This document shows positions 38,634-47,686 of a stretch of 64,000 nucleotides of DNA, in pieces. The position numbers were made by a program, and so were the translations under genes. How positions within the stretch are numbered: position 1 is the stretch's first letter; every line of letters begins with the position of its first letter. The DNA comes from Rubrivivax sp. (GTDB lineage: Bacteria; Pseudomonadota; Gammaproteobacteria; Burkholderiales; Burkholderiaceae_C). Under the pieces are notes generated by a model. It was not told the origin of the DNA. It did not search any database and saw nothing but the letters and a program-made list of their open reading frames with translations. The stretch covers positions 62,001 through 126,000 of the forward strand of contig JADCGP010000009.1 of assembly GCA_020248915.1 (NCBI GenBank), given 5' to 3'.

Positions 38634-40243
38634 CGCGGCTGGTCGGCCAGGCGGCGGCGCCGGGCCTGGCGCTCGGCCGCGTCGTCGAGTGGCCGGCGGC
38701 CGGTGGCGCCGCGGTGCACGAAGCCGCGCCGCCGCGCACGCTGCCCGAGGCGCTCGAGCAGGCCGCGGCGCAGCTGCGCGAGCTGCGCGAACGCACCGAC
38801 TCGGCCGAGGCGCGCGCGATCCTCGAGTTCCAGGTGGAGTTCCTCGGCGACCCGGCTCTGCTCGAGCCGGCGCTGCCGCTGCTGCAGCAGGGCAGTGACC
38901 CTGCCGCGGTCTGGTGCGCGGCGATCGACGCCCAGATCGCCGACTTCGAGGCGTCCGACGACGACTACTTCCGCCATCGCGTCGGCGACCTGCGCGACAT
39001 GCGCGCGCGCGTGCTGGCGGTGCTGGCCGGCCAGGCCGCGGCCGAGGTCGAGCTGCCGGCCGATGCGATCGTGGTCGCCGACGACATCGCGCCCTCGCGC
39101 TTCCTGGCCACGCGCTGGGGGCCGCGCCAGGCCGTCGTGCTGCGCGGCGGCTCGCCCACCGCGCACGTGGCGCTGCTGGCGCGCTCGCGCGCGCTGCCGA
39201 TGGTGGTGGCGCTGGGCACGGCGCCGATCCCGCCCGGCAGCACGGCCATCGTCGACGGCGGCGCCGGCACGGTGGAGCTCGCACCCGACCCGCAGGCGCT
39301 GGCGCGCTTCGAGCAGCGCCGCGACGCGCTGGAGCAGGGCCGCCGCGCGGCCGAGCGCAGTGCCGCCGGGCCTGCCCGCACGCGCGGCGGCGAGCGCGTG
39401 CAGGTGCTGCTGAACGTGTCCGACGCGACCGAGCTCGAAGGCGTCGATCCGGCTTTGTGCGACGGCATCGGCCTGGTGCGCACCGAGTTGATGTTCGCCG
39501 AGGGCCCGCCCGACGAGGCCACCCAGCTCGCGGCCTACGGCCGGCTGCTGCACTGGGCCGGCGGCCGGCAGGTGGTGGTGCGCACGCTGGACGCCGGCGG
39601 CGACAAGCCGGTGCCCGGCTGGTCGATGCCGCACGAGGCCAACCCCTTCCTCGGCACGCGCGGCCTGCGCCTGTCGCTGCGCCAGGCCGAGGGCTTCAAG
39701 GTGCAGCTGCGCGCGCTGCTGCGTGCCGCCGCAGGTGGCGACGGGCTGCGCATCCTGCTGCCGATGGTGACCGACGCCGCCGAGGTGGCCGCGGTGCGCG
39801 CGCTGGTGGCGGCCTGCGCCGACGAGCTGCGCGGCGCCGGGCTGGCGCACCGGCTGCCGCCGCTGGGCGTGATGGTCGAGGTGCCGGCCGCGGCGCTGGC
39901 GCTGGACCGCCTGGGCCCGATCGACTTCGCCTCGATCGGCTCCAACGACCTGCTGCAGTACACGATGGCGGCAGCGCGCGACAACCCGCGGGTCAGCCCG
40001 CTGGCCGACGCCGCGCACCCCGGCTTCGAGCGGCTGCTCGGGCTGGTGGTCCAGGGGGCGGCGGCCGCGGGCATCCCGCTGTCGCTGTGCGGCGACCTGG
40101 CGGCGCAGCCGGCGCAGGTGCCGCGGCTGCTGGCCGCGGGGCTGCGCTCGCTGTCGATGCCGGCCGCGGCCGTGGGTGCCGTCAAGCAGGCCATCGCGGG
40201 CTGGCCGGCGGCGCCGCACGAACCGCCCGCCGGCGCTGGCTGA
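38630..40243 (+). CDS. PTS enzyme I (phosphoenolpyruvate-protein phosphotransferase)
   Basis: A 537-residue complete enzyme I. The N-terminal HPr-binding helical domain covers about residues 35-140; the phosphohistidine is His179 in GGSPTAHVALLARS; the C-terminal PEP-binding barrel contains GIGLVRTELMFAEGPP, TLDAGGDKPVPGW, NPFLGTRGLRLSL, GVMVEVPAAAL, IGSNDLLQYTMAAARDN and the cysteine in SLCGDLAAQP. GTG 38630 overlaps the HPr stop codon. At 537 residues it is slightly shorter than E. coli EI (575). The tight coupling suggests a dedicated PEP-to-DhaM relay. Confidence 0.94.
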   Translation: MTRLVGQAAAPGLALGRVVEWPAAGGAAVHEAAPPRTLPEALEQAAAQLRELRERTDSAEARAILEFQVEFLGDPALLEPALPLLQQGSDPAAVWCAAIDAQIADFEASDDDYFRHRVGDLRDMRARVLAVLAGQAAAEVELPADAIVVADDIAPSRFLATRWGPRQAVVLRGGSPTAHVALLARSRALPMVVALGTAPIPPGSTAIVDGGAGTVELAPDPQALARFEQRRDALEQGRRAAERSAAGPARTRGGERVQVLLNVSDATELEGVDPALCDGIGLVRTELMFAEGPPDEATQLAAYGRLLHWAGGRQVVVRTLDAGGDKPVPGWSMPHEANPFLGTRGLRLSLRQAEGFKVQLRALLRAAAGGDGLRILLPMVTDAAEVAAVRALVAACADELRGAGLAHRLPPLGVMVEVPAAALALDRLGPIDFASIGSNDLLQYTMAAARDNPRVSPLADAAHPGFERLLGLVVQGAAAAGIPLSLCGDLAAQPAQVPRLLAAGLRSLSMPAAAVGAVKQAIAGWPAAPHEPPAGAG

Positions 40244-40310
40244 CACGGCGGACAATCCGCGCCCCTGTCGTCTCGACAGCCCTCCAGCGCCACCGAGCCA
40301 CGCACGCACC

Positions 40311-40769
40311 ATGGGTACCCCGATCGACACCGGCACCGCGGTGGCCGCCTACAAGCAGATCCTGCGCGAGGCGCTCGAGAAGCGCCCGGCCGGCATCCGC
40401 CGCCGGCTGGCCGAGGTGCTGGGCAAGAACCGCAGCTTCATCACCCACCTGTCCAACCCGGCGTACTCGACGCCGATCCCGGCGCGCTATGTCGACTCGA
40501 TCCTCGCGGTGTGCCACTTCTCGCTCCCCGAGCGTGAGGCCTTCCTCGCCGCCTACGAGAAGGCCCACCCCGGCAAGCTGGCGCGGCCGGCCGCGCACGC
40601 GGCGCTGCGCACGGTGACGATGCACCTGCCCGACCTCGAGGACCCCGACCGCAACGCGCAGCTCGAGCGCATGCTGCACGACATGGCGTTCCGCGTCGCC
40701 CACCTGATCCAGGCCGCGGCGCAGGACGCCGCCACCGCCGAGCCCCGGCCTGAAGGAGACCGCCGATGA
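40311..40769 (+). CDS. Conserved protein with helix-turn-helix-like N-terminus, inserted between EI and dhaK
   Basis: A 152-residue protein, not recognised beyond its shape. The N-terminal 70 residues are helical and resemble a divergent Cro/XRE-type unit (IRRRLAEVLGKNRSFITHLS, then PIPARYVDSILAVCHFS). A second helical part carries FLAAYEKAHPGKL, and the C-terminal stretch (LEDPDRNAQLERMLHDMAFR) looks like a coiled or oligomerisation helix. ATG 40311 is 67 bp after EI; the stop overlaps the dhaK start (ATGA), so it is part of the operon. It could be the operon's regulator binding the dyads at 31551-31587, or a kinase accessory protein. The operon lacks DhaR/DhaQ-type regulators. Confidence 0.7.
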   Translation: MGTPIDTGTAVAAYKQILREALEKRPAGIRRRLAEVLGKNRSFITHLSNPAYSTPIPARYVDSILAVCHFSLPEREAFLAAYEKAHPGKLARPAAHAALRTVTMHLPDLEDPDRNAQLERMLHDMAFRVAHLIQAAAQDAATAEPRPEGDRR

Positions 40770-41752
40770 AGAAGTTCGTCAACGCCATCGACCAGCTGAT
40801 CCCGCAGAGCCTGGCGGGCTTCGCCGCCGCGCACGCCGACATCGTCGAGCTCGGTGCCGAGGGCAAGTTCGTCCGGCGACGCCGGCTGCAGCCGGGCAAG
40901 GTCGCGCTGGTGTCCGGCGGCGGCTCGGGCCACGAGCCGCTGCACGCCGGCTTCGTCGGCCGCGGCATGCTCGACGCGGCCTGCCCGGGGCAGGTGTTCA
41001 CGTCGCCCACGCCCGACCAGATGGCCGAGGCCGCGGCGGCCGTGGACACCGGCGCCGGCGTGCTCTACATCGTCAAGAACTACGAAGGCGACGTGATGAA
41101 CTTCGAGATGGCCGCCGAGATGGCGGCCGGCCGTGTGGCGCGCGTGCTCACCGACGACGACGTCGCGGTCGAGAAGTCGACCTGGTCGACCGGCCGCCGC
41201 GGCGTGGCCGGCACGCTGGTGGTCGAGAGGATCGTCGGCGCGGCGGCCGAGGCCGGGGCCGACCTGGAGGCCTGTCGCGCACTGGGTCAACGCGTCAACG
41301 ACGCCACGCGCTCGATCGGCGTGGCGCTGACGAGCTGCACCGTGCCCGCCGCCGGCAAGCCCACCTTCGAGCTCGGCGAGGCCGAAATGGAGTTCGGCGT
41401 CGGCATCCACGGCGAGCCCGGGCGCCGGCGCGTGCCGCTGGCCGGCGCGACGGAGATCGCGCGCGAGATGGCCGCCGCCATCTGCACCGACTTCGCCGGC
41501 CGCCGCGGCCCGGCGCTGCTGCTGGTCAACGGCTTCGGCGGCACGCCGGCCATCGAGCTGTACCTGATGTACGACGAGTTGCGCCGCGCCTTCGAGGCCG
41601 AGGGCTTCGCCGTCGCGCGCTCGCTGGTGGGCAGCTACGTCACCTCGCTCGAGATGGCCGGCTGCTCGGCCACGCTGACGCTGCTGGACGACCAGAGCAC
41701 GGCGCTGTGGGACGCGCCGGTGCACACCGCCGCGCTGCGCTGGGGCGCCTGA
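40766..41752 (+). CDS. dhaK: Dihydroxyacetone kinase subunit DhaK (substrate-binding)
   Basis: A 328-residue DhaK, which binds dihydroxyacetone covalently as a hemiaminal and receives phosphate from DhaL-ATP. Key residues are in register with the E. coli protein: His56 in SGGGSGHEPLHAGFVG, Asp109 in NYEGDVMNFEMA, and the covalent His215 in FGVGIHGEPG. It overlaps the preceding small gene by four bases. It closes the operon that begins with the binding-protein gene at 31686. Confidence 0.95.
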   Translation: MKKFVNAIDQLIPQSLAGFAAAHADIVELGAEGKFVRRRRLQPGKVALVSGGGSGHEPLHAGFVGRGMLDAACPGQVFTSPTPDQMAEAAAAVDTGAGVLYIVKNYEGDVMNFEMAAEMAAGRVARVLTDDDVAVEKSTWSTGRRGVAGTLVVERIVGAAAEAGADLEACRALGQRVNDATRSIGVALTSCTVPAAGKPTFELGEAEMEFGVGIHGEPGRRRVPLAGATEIAREMAAAICTDFAGRRGPALLLVNGFGGTPAIELYLMYDELRRAFEAEGFAVARSLVGSYVTSLEMAGCSATLTLLDDQSTALWDAPVHTAALRWGA

Positions 41753-41868
41753 GGCCGCGCCGCGACGCACGGCGCAACGCAAGAAGCACCGCACGACGCA
41801 TCGCACGCAGGATTGCACTCGGGCGCGCACGCAGACACGCGCGCACGCCTGAACGCACGGAGGCACGC

Positions 41869-43103
41869 ATGGGACAGATCCACTTCCGCAACGTCCGCGT
41901 CATCGACGGCAGCGGCGCGGCGCCCTACGCCGGCGAGGTGCTGGTCGAGGGCAACCGCATCGTCGAGGCCGGCCCGCGCGTGCGCGCCGCCGCCGGCGCG
42001 CAGACGATCGACGGCGCCGGCGCGACGCTGATGCCGGGGCTGGTGGAGTCGCACTCGCACCTGAGCTTCCTCGACACGCCCGACCTCGAGAGCCTGGGCT
42101 ACGTGCCGGTGGAGGAACACCTGCTGCGCACGCTGAAGAACGCGCGCCGGATGCTCGACCAGGGCTTCACGTCCTGCGTCAGCGCGGCGGCCGCCAAGCC
42201 GCGGCTGGACGTCGTGCTGCGCAACGCGATCGACGCCGGCGACCACCCCGGCCCGCGCACCTTGGCGGCCACGCCGGAGCTCACCGTCTCCGGCGGCCTG
42301 GGCGACGTGAACCTGTGGCACATGCAGCGCTCGACCTTCGCGCTGGTGTGCAACGGCGCCGACGAGTTCCGCAAGACCGCGCGCGAGATGGTGCGCGAGG
42401 GCGTCGACACGCTGAAGATCAACCCCTCGGGCGACGAGTTCGTGCCGCACGCGCGCGCCAACCAGACCGTCATGACCGAGGCCGAGATCGCCGCCGTGTG
42501 CGACGTGGCGCACGCGCACGGCAAGGCGATCGCCGCCCACGCGCGCAGCGCCGGCGCGGTGAAGCTGTGCGTCAAGCACGGGGTGCAGCGCATCTACCAC
42601 GCCACGCTGTGCGACGACGAGGCGCTGCAGGCGCTGGTGGACGCGCGCGACCGCGTCTTCGTCGCCCCCACCATCGGCATCACGATCGCCACGCTCTACG
42701 AGGCGGGCCCCTGGGGCCTGACGACCGAGGCGGCCGAGGCGATGGGCATGAAGCTCGAGCTCGATGCCGCGATCGCCAACATGAAGAAGCTCAAGGCCGC
42801 CGGCGTGCGCGTGCTGCCCGGCGGCGACTACGGCTTCGCGTGGAACCCGATCGGCCGCAACGCGCGCGACCTGCAGCACTTCGTCGAGCGGCTGGGCCAC
42901 ACGCCGCTGGAGGCGATCCACGCCGCCACCGCGCTCGGCGGGCAGATGATGGGACGCAGCGATCTCGGGCTGGTGCGCGCCGGTGCGCTCGCCGACCTGC
43001 TGCTGGTCGACGGCGACCCGTCGCAGGACGTGTCGATCCTGCAGGACGCGCAGCGGCTCCTGGGCATCATGAAGGACGGCCGCTTCCACAAGGATCCGCG
43101 GCG

Positions 43104-43107
<4 letters not shown>
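41869..43107 (+). CDS. Amidohydrolase-family protein (imidazolonepropionase/prolidase-like)
   Basis: A 412-residue TIM-barrel metal hydrolase. The first metal motif is ESHSHLSF (about residues 63-70), the carboxylated-lysine region [15 protein letters not shown] follows, then histidines in [12 protein letters not shown] and [12 protein letters not shown], and the final aspartate in [14 protein letters not shown]. The flanking beta-sandwich motifs ([19 protein letters not shown]) are typical. No signal peptide. ATG 41869 has GGAGG eight bases upstream. It lies 116 bp after dhaK behind a CGCACG-rich low-complexity stretch and converges with the exporter genes; a functional link to the kinase operon is doubtful. 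Substrate unknown. Confidence 0.88.
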
Positions 43108-43831
<724 letters not shown>

Positions 43832-43835
<4 letters not shown>

Positions 43836-45058
43836 AGCCGGATCGCCTGCGCCGGATCGAGCGCGGCGGCGCGGCGCGCCGGCGCGATGGCGGCGAGCAC
43901 GCCGCACACCGTGGCCAGCGCGGCGGCCTGCAGCAGCAGCGCGGGCTCCAGCGTGATCGGGAACAGCGGCGCGCCGTCGGAGCCCCTGACGAAGGCCGTG
44001 AAGGCCCAGACCAGCACCGCCGCCAGCAGCACGCCGAGCGCCGAGCCGACTGCGCCGACGATGGCGCCCTGCAGCAGGAACACGCGCAGCACCTGTCCGC
44101 GCGTGGCCCCCATCGCACGCAGGATGCCGATCTCGCGCTGCTTCTGCACCACCGACACCACCAGCACGCTGGCGATACCCAGCACGACGACGACCAGCAC
44201 CACCGCGCGGATCACGCCGGTGCTGACGGACTGCGCGTTCAGCGCCGACACGAGCTGCGCGTTGGCCTCCTGCCAGCTCTCGACCTTGACCGGGTGGCGT
44301 GCCCGCAGCGACTGCGCGATCGCCTGCGCCTGCCAGACGTCGTCGACCGTCATGTCCAGCCGCGTGGCGCCGCCGGGCAGCCCGAGCAGGCTCTGCGCGG
44401 CGCGCAGCGGCACGAGCACGGTGCGGCGGTTCAGGTCGCGGATGCCGAGGTCGACGAGGGCGGTCACCAGCACCGTGTCGGTGACCGGCCCCGTCGACAC
44501 GGCGATGCGGTCGCCGACCTGCACGCCGAGATCGGACGCGAGCTCCTGGCCCAGGATCGCGTCGCCGGGCGCCAGCCGCGCCGTGCCGGCGACGACCTTG
44601 GAGCGCAGCTGCACGATGCGGTCGTAGCGGTCCAGGTCGACGCCGGCCAGCGCGATAGCGCGCGAGGCCTCGCCGCGCTGCGCGAGTGCCGCGCCGGTGA
44701 CCATCGGCGAGACCGCCGCCACGCCGGGCCAGGCCTGCACCGCGTCCATCAGCGGCCCCCAGTTGGCGATCGACTGCAGGCGCTGCGCGCGCGCCTGGGT
44801 GGCGGCCAGCGTCGTGGTGCCGTCGACGCGCGGTGCCGCGGGGCGCACGACGTCGTCGGGCGCGTACAGCGTCAGGTGGGCCTGGGCGCCGAGCGTCTCT
44901 TCCAGGGTGTTGCGCTGCAGGCCACCGATCAGGGCCGTGATGTAGGTCACCACCGCCACGCCCGCGGCGACGCCCACGATGATCAGCACCGACTGCATGC
45001 GCCCCTCGCGCAGGAAACGGATCGCCACCTGGCGCTCGAAACCCAGCAGCGTGGCCAT
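43832..45058 (-). CDS. MacB/FtsX-type ABC transporter permease
   Basis: A 408-residue permease with the type VII topology: one N-terminal helix (about 22-45, [20 protein letters not shown]), a large periplasmic MacB-like domain (about 50-270), then three helices in an FtsX domain ([20 protein letters not shown], then [20 protein letters not shown], the coupling-helix region). It pairs with the downstream ATPase and the upstream HlyD-type adaptor. The adaptor distinguishes it from LolCDE and favours a MacAB- or DevBCA-like exporter. The substrate is unknown. Confidence 0.92.
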
Positions 45059-45109
45059 CGTCGTCTCCGGAGGCTGCGGCAGCGGCGCGTGCGCGGCGGG
45101 GCGGGCGCG

Positions 45110-46393
45110 TCAGCGTCCCATGGCGCGGGTCAGCGCACCGGCCGCGCTGCCGCCGGGTCCCTGCGCGCCCTGGGCACCCGGCGTGACCAGCGGCACCAGC
45201 TGCGGATGCACGCGGGTGCCCGGCGCCAGCGCCTGCGGGCCGGCGAGAACCAGGTCGCCGGCCGACAGGCCCTCGAGCACCTGGACCGCCTGCGCGGTGC
45301 GCAGGCCGAGGCGGACGCTGCGGTCCTCGACCCGGCCGTCGCGCACCGCCTGCACCTGCGCCCGACCGTCGCCGGCCGTGCTGCGCAGCGCGGCCAGCGG
45401 CACCACCAGTGCGCGCTCGGCGCGCGCCGTCTCGACCTCGATCGACAGCGTCATGTCCTCGCGCAGGAACTCCGGCGCCGGCCCGTCGGGATCGAGCTTG
45501 ACCTCCACCGCGCCGCGCTGCGCGTCGACGCGGGGCGCGATGGAGCCCACGCGCGCGGCGAACGGCCGGGCCGGGAAGGCATCGGCCACGACCGACGCGC
45601 GCTGGCCGATGGCCAGCTGCTCCAGGAAGCGCTCGTCCACCGGGGCCACCAGCTGCACCGGGGCGGCCAGGGCGAGGGACATCAGGGCCTTGCCCGGCTG
45701 CACGATCTGCCCCGGCTCGACGGCACGCAGGAGCACGCGCGCGTCGGTGGGCGCCGTGATGCGGGCCTGCGCGAGCCGTGCCTCGGCCGCCGTGCGGGCC
45801 GAACGCGCCAGCCCGACCTGCGCCTGCGCCTGAGCGATCTCGGTGCCGCCATCGGCGACGGCCTGCGCCTGGGCCGCGGCACCGGCGCGCTGGGCTTCGG
45901 CCACGGCCACGGCGCGTCGCGCCTCGTCCAGCCGCGCGGGACTGACGAAGCCCGAGGCGATCAGCTCCTCGGTGCGGCGCAGCTCGGCGCGCGCGGCCAC
46001 GAGCACCGACTCGGCCTGCGCCACGCCGGCGGCGGCGGAGGCACGGCCCGTGGCCTGCAGGCCGGCGAGCCGGGCCGCGGCCTGGCGCTCGGAAGCCGAT
46101 GCCTGCTCGAGCGCCGCGCGCGCCTCGTCGGCCTCCAGCACGACGAGCAGGTCGCCGCGGCGCACCGAGGCGCCCTCGGCCACCGCGACCTGCGCGACGC
46201 GGCCGGTGACGGTGGCCCCGACATCGACCCGGGCCGCCGTGGCCACGCGGCCGGAGAACTGCACCGTGCGCACCACCTGGGTCAGCCGTACCTCCACGAC
46301 TGGCACATCGACGGCACGCGCGCGCCACAGCCACAGCGCGGCGATCGCGGCCAGGGCCAGCGCGGCGGTGATCAGGAGCGCGCGGAGCTTCAA
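45110..46393 (-). CDS. HlyD/MacA-type periplasmic adaptor of the ABC exporter
   Basis: A membrane-fusion protein of about 427 residues. An N-terminal membrane anchor (LLITAALALAAIAALWLW) precedes a beta-barrel/lipoyl part (TGRVAQVAVAEGASVRRGDL), an alanine-rich coiled-coil hairpin (about 95-200), the second lipoyl half (ITAPTDARVLLRAVEPGQIV) and the barrel and membrane-proximal domains. No ATG fits; TTG 46393 begins the membrane anchor and is my best guess, without a convincing ribosome-binding site. The C-terminus is low-complexity. An outer-membrane TolC-like partner is not encoded nearby. Confidence 0.88.
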   Translation of the reverse strand: MKLRALLITAALALAAIAALWLWRARAVDVPVVEVRLTQVVRTVQFSGRVATAARVDVGATVTGRVAQVAVAEGASVRRGDLLVVLEADEARAALEQASASERQAAARLAGLQATGRASAAAGVAQAESVLVAARAELRRTEELIASGFVSPARLDEARRAVAVAEAQRAGAAAQAQAVADGGTEIAQAQAQVGLARSARTAAEARLAQARITAPTDARVLLRAVEPGQIVQPGKALMSLALAAPVQLVAPVDERFLEQLAIGQRASVVADAFPARPFAARVGSIAPRVDAQRGAVEVKLDPDGPAPEFLREDMTLSIEVETARAERALVVPLAALRSTAGDGRAQVQAVRDGRVEDRSVRLGLRTAQAVQVLEGLSAGDLVLAGPQALAPGTRVHPQLVPLVTPGAQGAQGPGGSAAGALTRAMGR

Positions 46394-46917
46394 GGCGGGA
46401 GCGGGGGGTTGGGATCGGGACGGGTTGCAGACCGGGGCGGGCGGCTGTGCGAACGGCGCCCGGCGACGGACCGACGGGCCGACGGGCCGAAGGACCCGGG
46501 GACCCGGGGGCCCGGGGGCCCGGGGGCCCGCCCAGCCATTCTGCGGCGACCGCCGGGTCCGCGGCCACGCCGCGGTACCCGACCGGGACGGGTCAGGATA
46601 CCTCAGGACGGTATCTCCGCCGCCCGGCCGCGGCGGCCCATCCGCGGGTGCGTGCGAGGCCGAGGCGCCGGCGGCGCGGCCGGCGCGAGACCCCATGGGA
46701 CCGCGGTGACCACGCCAAGGCCGAGGCTGGTGCAGGCCGAGCCGTCCTGTTGCGCCCCTCAAGCCGCTTCGAGCAATCCTTCACGACCTGAATCCCGGTC
46801 GCGCCTTCATCTGGAGCGTTCCCGAGACGAAGACCTTTCAAATCCTGGGTGTTCATGCACGACACAAGTGCATCCACGGCGTCCCTGCGGTTCCTGCAAC
46901 CCTTGCGAGGTGATCCC
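46394..46917. other. 524-bp intergenic region between divergent exporter and heme-protein genes
   Basis: No gene is supported. It should contain the divergent promoters of the adaptor gene (minus) and of the heme protein-chemoreceptor pair (plus). A G/C tandem repeat lies at 46503-46534. The last 150 bp are less G+C-rich (TTTCAAATCCTGGGTGTTCA), consistent with a promoter for the plus-strand genes, but no clear consensus elements could be fixed. Confidence 0.5.
46503..46534. repeat. 8-bp tandem repeat of alternating C3G5 blocks
   Basis: The unit CCCGGGGG is repeated four times in succession, ending in CCCGCC, and is preceded by related GACGGGCC copies (46473-46490). The runs of five guanines at regular spacing could form a G-quadruplex on the plus strand. 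It lies about 110 bp upstream of the adaptor start. Confidence 0.8.
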
Positions 46918-47643
46918 ATGTTTTCGTCGCTACGGGCTTTGGCCCCGGTCTGGATGTCGTGCCTGTCGGTGCTCGCCGCACTGGCCTGGCCGGGCCTCGC
47001 CCGGGCCCAGGCCGATGATCCCAAGGCCACCGCCGTGGCGCAGGAGATGGCGCGCCTGGTGTCGGAGGCCACCGCCGTCATCGGCGGCCTGCAGGCCGAC
47101 ATCAACGCCGGCAAGGCGGCCGACAAGACCTCGGCCGACCAGCTCTTCAAGGCCTTCCAGGAGCGCTACGCCAAGGCCGCCGGCAAGCCGTTCGAGGACA
47201 AAGGCGACGGGCTCGAGGGCGAGGTGCGCAAGGCCTTCGCATCCAGCCTGCGCGACACCTTCAGCCGTTTCGGGCCGACGATGGCCAAGGGTGGGACCGA
47301 TGCCTTCGTGCCGGCGTTCTTCCGCGCCGAGCTGCTCAAGCGCTTCAATGCCCAGATGAAGGGCAAGGCGCAGGCCTATGCGACGACGCGCGACAAGGAG
47401 CTGATCAACGCCGACTGGTCGGTCGACAAGGTGATGAAGGGCTCCCCCTTCGTCGCCGAGGTCAGCGGGCTGATGAAGGCCGGGGGCCTGAACCCGGTGA
47501 CCAAGCGTGGCGACGACCGGATGATGCTGTACGCGCCGATGAAGCTGGGCGCGGCCTGCGTGGCTTGCCACGCGCGCAACGGGATCAACCAGAAGGAGGG
47601 CGAGTTCGGTGGCGCCCTGATCGCCGAGGTCTGGATCAAGTGA
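46918..47643 (+). CDS. Periplasmic c-type heme protein, DUF3365 (Tll0287-like)
   Basis: A 241-residue secreted protein. Residues 1-33 form a signal peptide (PGLARAQA). The rest is a Tll0287-like/DUF3365 domain with a single heme-c motif, Cys214-Val-Ala-Cys217-His218, near the C-terminus. ATG 46918 has GAGGTG at the right distance. Family members are periplasmic heme sensors, sometimes found as the extracellular part of histidine kinases, cyclases or chemoreceptors. Here a chemoreceptor gene follows 43 bp later, so the heme protein may act as its redox or gas-sensing partner. Its own electron-transfer role is an alternative. Confidence 0.85.
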   Translation: MFSSLRALAPVWMSCLSVLAALAWPGLARAQADDPKATAVAQEMARLVSEATAVIGGLQADINAGKAADKTSADQLFKAFQERYAKAAGKPFEDKGDGLEGEVRKAFASSLRDTFSRFGPTMAKGGTDAFVPAFFRAELLKRFNAQMKGKAQAYATTRDKELINADWSVDKVMKGSPFVAEVSGLMKAGGLNPVTKRGDDRMMLYAPMKLGAACVACHARNGINQKEGEFGGALIAEVWIK

Positions 47644-47686
47644 GCGCGGGCGCGGGCGGTCCGGCATCGGGAAAGGCGCCGCGGAC

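Noticed and set aside
38630-40243. General sugar PTS operon
   Set aside because: There is no EIIB/EIIC; EI and HPr are coupled to dhaL, dhaM and dhaK, so the phosphoryl relay is for dihydroxyacetone kinase.
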